A DNA stretch of 11,669 nt, taken from an uncultured Clostridium sp. (GTDB lineage Bacteria; Bacillota; Clostridia; Lachnospirales; Lachnospiraceae). The notes beneath the pieces are model-generated. The model did no database searches. It was not told where the DNA came from and worked only from the letters and a program-made list of their open reading frames with translations. The stretch lies in the NCBI GenBank assembly GCA_934438135.1, contig CAKSBP010000069.1:1-11669 (forward strand), written 5' to 3'. The position numbers were made by a program, and so were the translations under genes. Below, in pieces: positions 5,656 to 11,669 of this stretch (position 1 is the stretch's first letter; the number at the start of each line of letters is the position of its first letter).

Positions 5656-6795
5656 ATGAAAGTGATACCATTTTTTGAAACCACAGAGCCAAGAAGATTT
5701 ATTGATTGCCGCACTTCAGCATTACGGGATTATTTCCGGTATTATGGAATTCCATTTAACTCTTATGATGCGTTTATTCTAGGAGAAACGATTTCATGTT
5801 ATAGTATAAGATTTCAGGTTAGCCAAAAAGTGCCGATTCCCATGCAGATTTTTGTTGCAGGAACATTTGAACCGGAAAAAAGTATGTTTCATAATTTAGG
5901 ACTTCCTTATCGGGAAAAAGTATTTTCCGAAGAGAACTGGGAGGAAGAAATACAGAAAAAAATTGATAATAGTGAACCGGTAATTGCAGTAATTGATATT
6001 CGTCAGATTACCAAGGAACTGCTTCCAACAAGCAAAACAAAATTTGATATTCATTGTCTTTCTTCTATGCTGATCTGTGGATATGATAAGGAGAATCATA
6101 CCTATTATCTGGATTTAAAGGAAGAAAAAAATGTAGGAGGAATTACTGTTTCGAAGCAGGCATTAAAACGTGCTATAAACAGTAATACTTTTCCCTTGAC
6201 AGCAGGAAGAAGATATATGGAAACAACCATTTTACCGTCTGATAAAGAACGGATTCAGAAGGAATATCGAATCAGTATTTTATGTGCATTGGCTCATACA
6301 TGTGAAACTATGTTATCAGGAGGATATAATCTTTTTGAACATGTAGATGTTCCAGAAATGATAAGTACAAATATTGGATATGATGCCTTGCAGGATTTTA
6401 TAAAATTATTGGAGGAATATAAAATATTTTTTCAGAAAGCAGAGGCTGTTTTAGACAGTAAAGTCAGAGAAAGGCTTCTTGCAATGGCATTTAATATTAT
6501 GCGCCAGTTTTTAATGTCAGGCAGTAATTTATGTTACCGTCAGGAATTTGGCGAGAGTCTGATTTATTTTGCCCAGAAGTTTAGCATTCCAGAATTTAAA
6601 TTACTTGGCGAACAGTTTGTTGAAATTTCTAAGCAATGGAGAAATATGACAAGAATGCTTTATAATTTTACAGAAAGAAAGGGAGATGAGGTCGAATATA
6701 TAGGAAAACTTTCCGAACTGGCTGTTAAAGTATATGAGGAGGAAATTTCTTTATTTGAGAAGTTATTAGATGTTGTACATAACTATGAAAAGTAA
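5656..6795 (+). CDS. BtrH_N-like (cysteine peptidase or acyltransferase fold) RiPP cluster protein
   Basis: A soluble 379-residue protein without signal or membrane segments, started at ATG 5656 with GGAGG at 5644-5648. The N-terminal half resembles the BtrH_N family of papain-like folds: an early DCRTSALRDYFRYYG block with Cys18, then HCLSSMLICGYD (His133) and TYYLDL (Asp153). These could form a Cys-His-Asp triad. The C-terminal half is helical, with a W-containing segment (FVEISKQWRNMTRMLYNF) reminiscent of the domain that often follows BtrH_N. BtrH itself moves an acyl group from a carrier protein onto an aminoglycoside; other members are uncharacterised. Here, 40 bases after the protease gene, it may trim the leader or acylate the peptide (inference). 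No acyl carrier protein is in the window, which favours neither choice firmly. Family assignment is by motif recognition only. Confidence 0.6.
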   Translation: MKVIPFFETTEPRRFIDCRTSALRDYFRYYGIPFNSYDAFILGETISCYSIRFQVSQKVPIPMQIFVAGTFEPEKSMFHNLGLPYREKVFSEENWEEEIQKKIDNSEPVIAVIDIRQITKELLPTSKTKFDIHCLSSMLICGYDKENHTYYLDLKEEKNVGGITVSKQALKRAINSNTFPLTAGRRYMETTILPSDKERIQKEYRISILCALAHTCETMLSGGYNLFEHVDVPEMISTNIGYDALQDFIKLLEEYKIFFQKAEAVLDSKVRERLLAMAFNIMRQFLMSGSNLCYRQEFGESLIYFAQKFSIPEFKLLGEQFVEISKQWRNMTRMLYNFTERKGDEVEYIGKLSELAVKVYEEEISLFEKLLDVVHNYEK

Positions 6796-6855
6796 GTATT
6801 AAATAGATGATGGTGATGTTCCATTATAAGACTGTTTCGAATCTTTTCCGGTGGA

Positions 6856-6883
6856 TTGAAAAAGTTTTCCAGTGTGCTATAAT
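6856..6883 (+). promoter_or_regulatory. Promoter of greA
   Basis: TTGAAA (6856-6861) and a perfect TATAAT (6878-6883) are separated by 16 bases, with a TG at 6875-6876 giving an extended -10. This strong housekeeping-type promoter marks the boundary between the peptide cluster and the chromosomal genes. No terminator is visible between the cluster and this promoter, so read-through into greA is possible. Confidence 0.8.
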
Positions 6884-6939
6884 AATCAACGGACACGATT
6901 TTCCGGAATTTTCAGGAAGATGAAAACAGGAGGGTTATT

Positions 6940-7443
6940 ATGTACGATAAACTGACGAAGAAAGATATCAAACAGATGCAGGATGAAATCGAGTACAGAA
7001 AGCTGGTTGTCCGGAAAGAGGCACTGGAGGCAGTAAAAGAGGCCAGAGCACAGGGCGATTTGAGTGAAAATTTTGAATATCATGCTGCAAAGAAAGATAA
7101 GAATAAAAATGAAAGCAGAATCCGCTACCTGGAAAGGATGATTAAGACGGCACAGGTTTTGGATGAGGATTCGAAAGAAGATGAAGTAGGACTTAATAAT
7201 ACGGTAGAGCTATATTTTGAAGAGGACGACGAAACGGAAACCTATAAACTAGTAACCACCGTTCGTACCAACTCTTTAAGCGGCCTTATTAGCATTGAAT
7301 CTCCCTTAGGAAAAGCTATCTTAGGACATAAAGTAAATGACCGGATTTACATTAAAGTCAGGGATAATTTTGGCTATTATGTGGTAATTAAATCCATTAA
7401 AAACACAGTTGATGATGGAACGGATAAAATCAGAGGTTATTAG
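6940..7443 (+). CDS. greA: Transcription elongation factor GreA
   Basis: A 167-residue protein of the GreA/GreB family, slightly longer than the usual 158. It enters the secondary channel of RNA polymerase and stimulates cleavage of backtracked RNA. The N-terminal coiled coil (about 1-75) has the family block ARAQGDLSENFEYHAAK; Asp40 and Glu43 are the acidic tip residues that hold the catalytic metal. The C-terminal FKBP-like domain contains ISIESPLGKAILGHKVNDRI (117-136). The family's usual Pro-Gly-rich loop before the last strand is replaced by RDNFGYY, so it may be a lineage-specific paralog rather than the only GreA of the cell. The start is supported by AGGAGGG at 6928-6934. It is monocistronic, with its own promoter and terminator. 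Confidence 0.93.
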   Translation: MYDKLTKKDIKQMQDEIEYRKLVVRKEALEAVKEARAQGDLSENFEYHAAKKDKNKNESRIRYLERMIKTAQVLDEDSKEDEVGLNNTVELYFEEDDETETYKLVTTVRTNSLSGLISIESPLGKAILGHKVNDRIYIKVRDNFGYYVVIKSIKNTVDDGTDKIRGY

Positions 7444-7461
7444 TTGGTTTTGCGATGAAAG

Positions 7462-7514
7462 AAAGCACGCTGCAGGGCGTAAAACGAAATTCCCTGTAGC
7501 GTGTTTTTATTTTT
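7462..7514 (+). terminator. Rho-independent terminator of greA
   Basis: A 12-bp stem with one G-U pair (7466-7477 with 7492-7503) encloses a 14-base loop and is extended by A-T pairs. It is followed by a T-rich tract (7504-7513). It begins about 20 bases after the greA stop. Confidence 0.9.
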
Positions 7515-7571
7515 CGTTTAGCCTTTTTATTAAGCATAGTAAAAGAAATCTGATTTCTCGTCTGCTCTAAA

Positions 7572-7604
7572 GTGACATACTTTCCCATTCTGCATATTTA
7601 TAAC
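7572..7604 (+). promoter_or_regulatory. Possible promoter of the HtrA-like gene
   Basis: GTGACA (7572-7577) matches a -35 at five of six bases. CATATT (7593-7598), 15 bases on, or TATAAC (7599-7604), 21 bases on, could be the -10, but neither spacing is ideal. The assignment is tentative; a promoter is expected here because the greA terminator lies directly upstream. Confidence 0.35.
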
Positions 7605-7635
7605 ATAAGAGTTGATAGGAGTGTCATATGGAATC

Positions 7636-8661
7636 ATGGAGAGAGAACATCCAATATTTCAGAAGAAAAAGGCATCCTTGAAGGAACTTCACCAGATGAT
7701 GGAGGAAGTGGAGGCACAGTCACTGGCAGCAAATCTTAACAGTATGGATGAAGAACTTCCTTTTATCATAGAGTCGGTAAAACCTTCGGTGGTTTATATT
7801 GTTGGAAATGTATCGGCGGGCAGCGGCATTATTTTGACTGAAGACGGTGATATTTTAACCAATGCCCATGTAGTATCCAGTAACAGCCGAAATCAGGTGG
7901 AATTATGGGATGGAACCGTATATACAGCACATTTAAAGTGTTTGGATACTTTTTCGGATTTGGCACTGCTTAAAATAGAAGCCAATGGACTGACAGCGTG
8001 CCGTTTTGCAGAAAAAGAGAGTATTGTAAAAGGAAAAGTTGTGCTGGCAATCGGTTCCCCTGAGTTATTCCGGGAATCGGTCACGCTTGGGATTATCAGT
8101 GGTCTTGACAGAGGGTTAGATGGTTTGTATCCATATCATTTGATTCAGACGGATGCAGTTATCAATCATGGAAACAGTGGAGGGCCTCTGGTGAATTTAA
8201 AAGGAGAGGTGGTTGGGCTCAATACCTTTGGGCTGGGAGCGACCAAAGGTGTGGAAGTATTGAATTTTGCGATTCCTGCAGATACGGTTATTTATGTATT
8301 GGAACAATTCTACCGGTTTGGACGGGTTAGAAGACCGTTTCTTGGTGCCATGATTCTGGAAAATGACCAAAGGAGTCCAGGAACAGAAAAGGGAGCACTT
8401 GTGTTGGAAGTTATGAAAGATTCTGCTGCAGAACGTGCAGGTATTCGGGAAGGCGATATGATTTATCAGATAGGAGAAACACTGTTGACCTGTAATCCTA
8501 TTGATTTTTATGAAGAAATGAAGCAGTATCTTCCAGGAGAGGAGATTACGATAGTTTTGGAACGTGGTGGGAAAAAGGAATACTTGAATGTAGTACTGGA
8601 TTCATATGAAATGGACAGTGTTATGACAAAAACAATCTGTATCACCAAGCAAATGATTTGA
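7636..8661 (+). CDS. HtrA/DegP-type serine protease with PDZ domain
   Basis: A 341-residue S1C protease. The trypsin-like domain holds His78 (ILTNAHVV), Asp108 (FSDLALLKIE) and Ser181 (HGNSGGPLVN), the complete catalytic triad. A single PDZ domain follows (about 235-322; GALVLEVMKDSAAERAGIREGDMI), which in this family binds exposed C-termini of misfolded proteins. Unlike most HtrA proteins of Gram-positive bacteria, no signal peptide or membrane anchor is present: the first 45 residues are charged and helical, so the enzyme would be cytoplasmic. The start is uncertain. ATG 7636 is 14 bases from AGGAG (7617-7621), while in-frame GTG 7621 and TTG 7612 overlap or precede that site. The best-spaced ATG (7628) is in another frame and stops at 7681, which could mean an N-terminal frameshift. 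Confidence 0.88.
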   Translation: MEREHPIFQKKKASLKELHQMMEEVEAQSLAANLNSMDEELPFIIESVKPSVVYIVGNVSAGSGIILTEDGDILTNAHVVSSNSRNQVELWDGTVYTAHLKCLDTFSDLALLKIEANGLTACRFAEKESIVKGKVVLAIGSPELFRESVTLGIISGLDRGLDGLYPYHLIQTDAVINHGNSGGPLVNLKGEVVGLNTFGLGATKGVEVLNFAIPADTVIYVLEQFYRFGRVRRPFLGAMILENDQRSPGTEKGALVLEVMKDSAAERAGIREGDMIYQIGETLLTCNPIDFYEEMKQYLPGEEITIVLERGGKKEYLNVVLDSYEMDSVMTKTICITKQMI

Positions 8662-8700
8662 GAAAATAAGAAATTTCTTGAATTTTACAGGAAAGTCCTA

Positions 8701-8729
8701 TTGAAATATTCTTGATAATATTGTATAGT
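8701..8729 (+). promoter_or_regulatory. Promoter of psuK
   Basis: TTGAAA (8701-8706) and TATAGT (8724-8729) with a 17-base spacer, each matching the consensus at five of six positions. A transcript start near 8736 would leave a leader of about 35 bases. Confidence 0.72.
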
Positions 8730-8769
8730 TAAGACTTTAAGAGAAAAAGATAGGGAGAACTTGATAAGT

Positions 8770-9726
8770 ATGAATGGCAACGAAAATCCGTATATACTAG
8801 TTTTTGGAGTCTCTGTATATGATATTTTTGGTTTTACTTATGATAATTACAGAGCTAGAGACTCTAATCCAGGAAGAGTCCGTGTTTCTTTTGGAGGTGT
8901 CTGTAGAAATATTGCAGAAAACATGGCAAGATTGGGAATTAACACAAAATTTATCTCCATTATTGGAGACGATGAAAAAGGAAAAAGCATTCTTAAATAT
9001 GCCAGAGAAATACAGCTGGACATGGAAGATTCCTTAATTGTGAAAGGCGAATCTACTCCAACGTACATGGCTATTTTAAATGAAACAGGGGAAATGGAAT
9101 CTGCAATTGTAGATATGAATATTACGGAAAGGCTGACGCCGGAATTTGTTGATTCCAAAGCAGACTTAATTCGAAATGCCGAATATATGGTAATGGATGT
9201 AGATAATCCAGAAATCGTAGAATATATTTTGACAAAGTATGAAGGAGCTACCCGCTTTATTCTGGATCCGGTATCTGCAGCAAAAGCGCAGAATATAAGA
9301 CATTTAATAAGCAAATTCCATACAATTAAACCAAACCGCCATGAGGCTGAGGTGTTAAGCGGAATTATGATTAAGACGCTTGATGACGTGAAGAGAGCAG
9401 GACGTTATTTTCGTGGACTTGGAATTCAGGATGTATTTATCAGCCTGGACTGCGATGGAATTTATTATAACAATGGAACAGACGAAGGAATTATCAAGGC
9501 AAAAGATGTAGAAGTTATTAATGTAACAGGTGCTGGAGATTCCTGTATCGCCGGACTTGGTTATGGTTACATGAAACATTTTAATATTCGTGATATGTTA
9601 AAGTATGCAATTGCAATGTCTGTAATTACGATTACACACGAAGAAACCATTCATCCAGATATGGGATGTAGACTTGTAGAAGAATATTTGAACAAAATTG
9701 ACTGGGAGGAACAAAGCTTCTGTTAA
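8770..9726 (+). CDS. psuK: Pseudouridine kinase (PfkB family)
   Basis: A 318-residue ribokinase-type sugar kinase that would phosphorylate pseudouridine at the 5' position for RNA nucleoside salvage. Several blocks match pseudouridine kinases rather than generic PfkB members: DSNPGRVRVSFGGVCRNIAE (31-50), VDMNITERLTPEF (114-126), and ILDPVSA followed by TIKPNRHEAEVLSG (164-198). The PfkB signature NVTGAGDSCIAG (251-262) contains the catalytic Asp257 and the anion hole. The start is ATG 8770, 12 bases after GGAG at 8754-8757; the in-frame TTG at 8761 is too close to that site. It is transcribed alone from its own promoter. The partner glycosidase PsuG, which would split the phosphorylated product, is not next to it. 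The true substrate could be another modified nucleoside. Confidence 0.85.
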   Translation: MNGNENPYILVFGVSVYDIFGFTYDNYRARDSNPGRVRVSFGGVCRNIAENMARLGINTKFISIIGDDEKGKSILKYAREIQLDMEDSLIVKGESTPTYMAILNETGEMESAIVDMNITERLTPEFVDSKADLIRNAEYMVMDVDNPEIVEYILTKYEGATRFILDPVSAAKAQNIRHLISKFHTIKPNRHEAEVLSGIMIKTLDDVKRAGRYFRGLGIQDVFISLDCDGIYYNNGTDEGIIKAKDVEVINVTGAGDSCIAGLGYGYMKHFNIRDMLKYAIAMSVITITHEETIHPDMGCRLVEEYLNKIDWEEQSFC

Positions 9727-9761
9727 TAATGCAAATGTTTTTTTTCTGCTATGCAGTAAGG

Positions 9762-9821
9762 TAACAGGCGAGAGTGATATATGACTCATAGAAATGGGCA
9801 GTATATCTTTCTCGCCTGTTA
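9762..9821. terminator. Long hairpin between psuK and sufC, possible terminator
   Basis: Perfect 12-bp arms TAACAGGCGAGA (9762-9773) and TCTCGCCTGTTA (9810-9821) are extended inward by a G-T pair, one mismatch and a 6-bp stem (GATATA 9776-9781 with TATATC 9802-9807). No T tract follows on the + strand, and a T run (about 9738-9745) lies before it. It may be a terminator of psuK of unusual form, an RNA stability element or a small palindromic repeat. Confidence 0.45.
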
Positions 9822-9851
9822 AAGCATAGGAAAGAAACAGATCCACCCCCC

Positions 9852-9889
9852 TTGCATTTCACGTTTAGAATGACTATACTATTTATAGT
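9852..9889 (+). promoter_or_regulatory. Promoter of sufCB with overlapping dyad
   Basis: TTGCAT (9852-9857) and TATACT (9875-9880) are 17 bases apart; the -35 is poor, as is common for regulated promoters. A perfect inverted repeat ACTAT-TT-ATAGT (9878-9889) covers the end of the -10 and the expected start site. That is where a repressor such as an Rrf2/IscR-type Fe-S sensor would act. The dyad is one base longer than the E. coli IscR spacing, so the regulator is not identified. Confidence 0.5.
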
Positions 9890-9920
9890 TATAGAGAATG
9901 TACAAAAACGGAGGAAGCCT

Positions 9921-10643
9921 ATGTTGGAATTGAAGAATATTTGTTATGATGTTGACATCAATGGCGTTACAAAAAATATTTTAAAAAACATTAATTTAAA
10001 AATAAATGATCGGTTTGTTGCAATTACAGGACCAAATGGCGGCGGTAAGTCTACTCTAGCAAAAATCATTGCTGGTCTGATTATACCTACCAGTGGAAGA
10101 ATTCTCTGGGATGGAACGGATATTACTGAAATGAGTATTACCGACCGTGCGAAACTTGGTATTAGTTTTGCATTTCAGCAGCCGGTTCGTTTTAAAGGGA
10201 TTACGGTACGTGATTTAATTACCATTGCAGCCGGACAGCAGCTTAACATAGATGAAACGTGTAAATATTTATCTGAGGTCGGTCTATGTGCCAAGGAATA
10301 TGTAAATCGCGAAGTAAATGCAAGCCTTTCCGGTGGCGAGCTAAAGCGAATTGAGATTGCCACAATTCTGGCACGAAGCACGAAGCTTTCGCTTTTTGAC
10401 GAACCAGAAGCCGGCATTGACTTATGGAGTTTTAATAACCTGATTGATGTGTTTGAGAAAATGTATGAGAAGACACAGGGAACGATTATTATCATTTCCC
10501 ATCAGGAAAGAATTCTTAATATTGCAGATAAGATTCTTGTGTTAGCAGATGGAGAAGTTTCCAAGTTTGGAAAGAAAGAAGAGATTCTTCCTGAAATGTT
10601 AGCAGCAGAAAGCTGCTGCGATTTAAAGAAAGGAGCAAAGTAA
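9921..10643 (+). CDS. sufC: SufC, Fe-S cluster assembly ATPase
   Basis: A 240-residue soluble ABC-type ATPase that powers cluster building on the SufB scaffold; it is not a transporter. Seen in sequence are the Walker A GPNGGGKST (37-45), Q-loop Gln86, ABC signature LSGGE (136-140), Walker B SLFDEPE (157-163) and switch His194. The stretch GGELKRIEIATIL and the DEPEAGID variant of Walker B are typical of SufC rather than of transport ATPases. The start is ATG 9921, preceded by GGAGG at 9910-9914 with 6-base spacing; upstream in-frame codons lie in the promoter. One base separates its stop from the sufB start, so the two are translated as a pair. The absence of sufS, sufU or sufD beside it fits the minimal two-gene SUF (SMS) type known from anaerobes. 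Confidence 0.95.
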   Translation: MLELKNICYDVDINGVTKNILKNINLKINDRFVAITGPNGGGKSTLAKIIAGLIIPTSGRILWDGTDITEMSITDRAKLGISFAFQQPVRFKGITVRDLITIAAGQQLNIDETCKYLSEVGLCAKEYVNREVNASLSGGELKRIEIATILARSTKLSLFDEPEAGIDLWSFNNLIDVFEKMYEKTQGTIIIISHQERILNIADKILVLADGEVSKFGKKEEILPEMLAAESCCDLKKGAK

Positions 10644-10644
10644 C

Positions 10645-11562
10645 ATGGATGAGATTCAGAAAACTTTACTGGAACAGATTGCGGGACTTCATGAAATACC
10701 ACAGGGAGCTTATAATATCCGTGCGAACGGCGAAGGGATCGGAAGAGCTTCCACAGAAAACATCGAGATTGTTACAAAACAAGACAAACCTGGTATCGAC
10801 ATACATATCAAGCCTGGTACCAAGAATGAAAGTGTACACATCCCTGTTTTGTTGACACAGACAGGACTTAATGATATGGTATACAATGATTTTTATATTG
10901 GAGAAGACGCAGACGTTACAATTGTAGCCGGATGTGGTATTCACAATGGCGGTGCCCAGGCCTCCCAACATGACGGCGTACATCGTTTCTTTGTTGGAAA
11001 GAACGCAAAAGTAAAATATGTGGAAAAGCATTACGGTGAAGGTGACGGAAACGGCGAGCGTATTATGAATCCTACTACCATTGTAGAAATTGATGAAGGT
11101 GGGTACGTGGAAATGGATCTTGCCCAGATTAAAGGAATCGATTCCACCAAGCGTGATACTCAGGCAACTTTAAGGGACAAGGCAGCTTTAATTGTAAGAG
11201 AACGTCTGTTAACTCACGGAAAACAGCATGCAGAAACAAATGTTTTAGTAAATTTAAATGGAACCGATGCTAGTGCCAACGTAATTTCACGTTCCGTTGC
11301 AAAAGAAAATTCTACTCAGGTATATCGTTCCAAAATGATTGGAAATACTCAGTGTGCCGGCCATACAGAATGTGATGCCATTATTATGGATCAGGCCAGA
11401 GTGGATGCAATTCCAGAACTTTCTGCTAACAATATTGATGCTAGTCTGATTCACGAAGCTGCTATTGGTAAGATTGCCGGTGAACAGCTGATGAAATTAA
11501 TGACATTAGGCTTAACTGAACAAGAAGCCGAAGCAAAAATTGTCGACGGATTTTTAAAGTAG
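10645..11562 (+). CDS. sufB: SufB/SufD-type Fe-S cluster scaffold (short form)
   Basis: A 305-residue protein, much shorter than the roughly 470-residue SufB of E. coli. It lacks most of the N-terminal domain but keeps the beta-helix and C-terminal core. The block GHTECDAIIMD (239-249) and the C-terminal LIHEAAIGKIAGEQL (268-282, His270-Glu271) match the conserved SufB core; Cys97, Cys237 and Cys243 are possible cluster ligands. With SufC it should form a SufB2C2-like complex that assembles Fe-S clusters. AGGAG at 10631-10635, inside the end of sufC, sets the ATG at 10645. The compact size and the pairing with sufC alone are typical of the minimal SUF (SMS) system of clostridia and archaea. 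Such short members are often annotated as SufD or as a SufBD fusion family protein, so the letter is a matter of convention. Confidence 0.9.
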   Translation: MDEIQKTLLEQIAGLHEIPQGAYNIRANGEGIGRASTENIEIVTKQDKPGIDIHIKPGTKNESVHIPVLLTQTGLNDMVYNDFYIGEDADVTIVAGCGIHNGGAQASQHDGVHRFFVGKNAKVKYVEKHYGEGDGNGERIMNPTTIVEIDEGGYVEMDLAQIKGIDSTKRDTQATLRDKAALIVRERLLTHGKQHAETNVLVNLNGTDASANVISRSVAKENSTQVYRSKMIGNTQCAGHTECDAIIMDQARVDAIPELSANNIDASLIHEAAIGKIAGEQLMKLMTLGLTEQEAEAKIVDGFLK

Positions 11563-11581
11563 CGTTTTCTGATATGATAAA

Positions 11582-11613
11582 GTGCGGCAGAACACGGTAA
11601 ACGCACGATTTTT
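11582..11613 (+). terminator. Weak candidate terminator after sufB
   Basis: A 5-bp G+C-rich stem GTGCG (11582-11586) with CGCAC (11602-11606) is followed after two bases by TTTTT (11609-11613). The 15-base loop is large, so the strength is doubtful, but the position 20 bases after the sufB stop is right. The remaining bases to the window end hold no visible gene start. Confidence 0.45.
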
Positions 11614-11669
11614 CCTCTAGTAATGGGCATTTTCTTATAGTATTATATGAAAAGACAAGACAAATCTGA

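Noticed and set aside
8668..8679. Perfect palindrome AAGAAATTTCTT after the protease gene, considered as terminator or operator.
   Set aside because: It is all A/T except two G-C pairs, has no loop and only a weak T stretch after it; such palindromes are common in A+T-rich DNA.
8847..9314. A 155-codon minus-strand frame within psuK.
   Set aside because: It is the antisense of a clearly coding kinase gene, with Ser/Ile-rich composition and no recognisable domain.

Overview
The window looks like chromosomal DNA of a low-GC anaerobic member of the Clostridia, most likely Lachnospiraceae. The inference rests on A+T-rich coding sequence, strong AGGAGG-type ribosome binding sites, TTGAAA/TATAAT-type promoters, a minimal SUF iron-sulphur pair, and protein styles common in that group. 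All convincing genes are on the + strand.

Layout. (1) 1-454: the end of a CRISPR locus, with six identical 30-bp repeats and five 36-38-nt spacers. No cas gene is inside the window. (2) 455-826: an A+T-rich gap that ends in a promoter. (3) 827-2209: a MATE-family multidrug/Na+ antiporter-type exporter. (4) 2210-6795: the accessory highlight, a compact RiPP (ribosomally made, post-translationally modified peptide) cluster. It holds two tandem precursor peptides, the second only 34 residues long. They are followed by a radical SAM/SPASM maturase, a membrane protein joining a PqqD-like peptide-recognition domain to an M50-type zinc protease core, and a BtrH_N-like (papain-fold-like) protein. (5) 6878-11669: ordinary chromosomal genes, namely greA with its own promoter and terminator, an HtrA-type serine protease without an export signal, a pseudouridine kinase (psuK), and a sufC-sufB pair.

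How the RiPP genes could work together (inference). The two precursors share a nearly identical acidic leader and a C-x8-C-C core (CLGSGGSxxCC). The radical SAM enzyme, with Cys clusters for the SAM-binding 4Fe-4S site and two auxiliary sites, would modify the core. The PqqD-M50 membrane protein would bind the leader and cleave it or export the product, as proposed for YydH in the epipeptide system. The BtrH_N-like protein supplies a second candidate Cys-His-Asp active site for a further proteolytic or acyl-transfer step. The longer precursor also ends in three exact-length 9-residue tandem repeats, absent from the shorter one. No dedicated ABC exporter or regulator is visible; the MATE gene just upstream is the only transporter in the window.

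The remaining genes are housekeeping. greA rescues stalled RNA polymerase, the HtrA-like protease acts in protein quality control, psuK salvages pseudouridine, and SufC/SufB assemble Fe-S clusters. That last function is also what a radical SAM maturase needs, although nothing shows a specific link.
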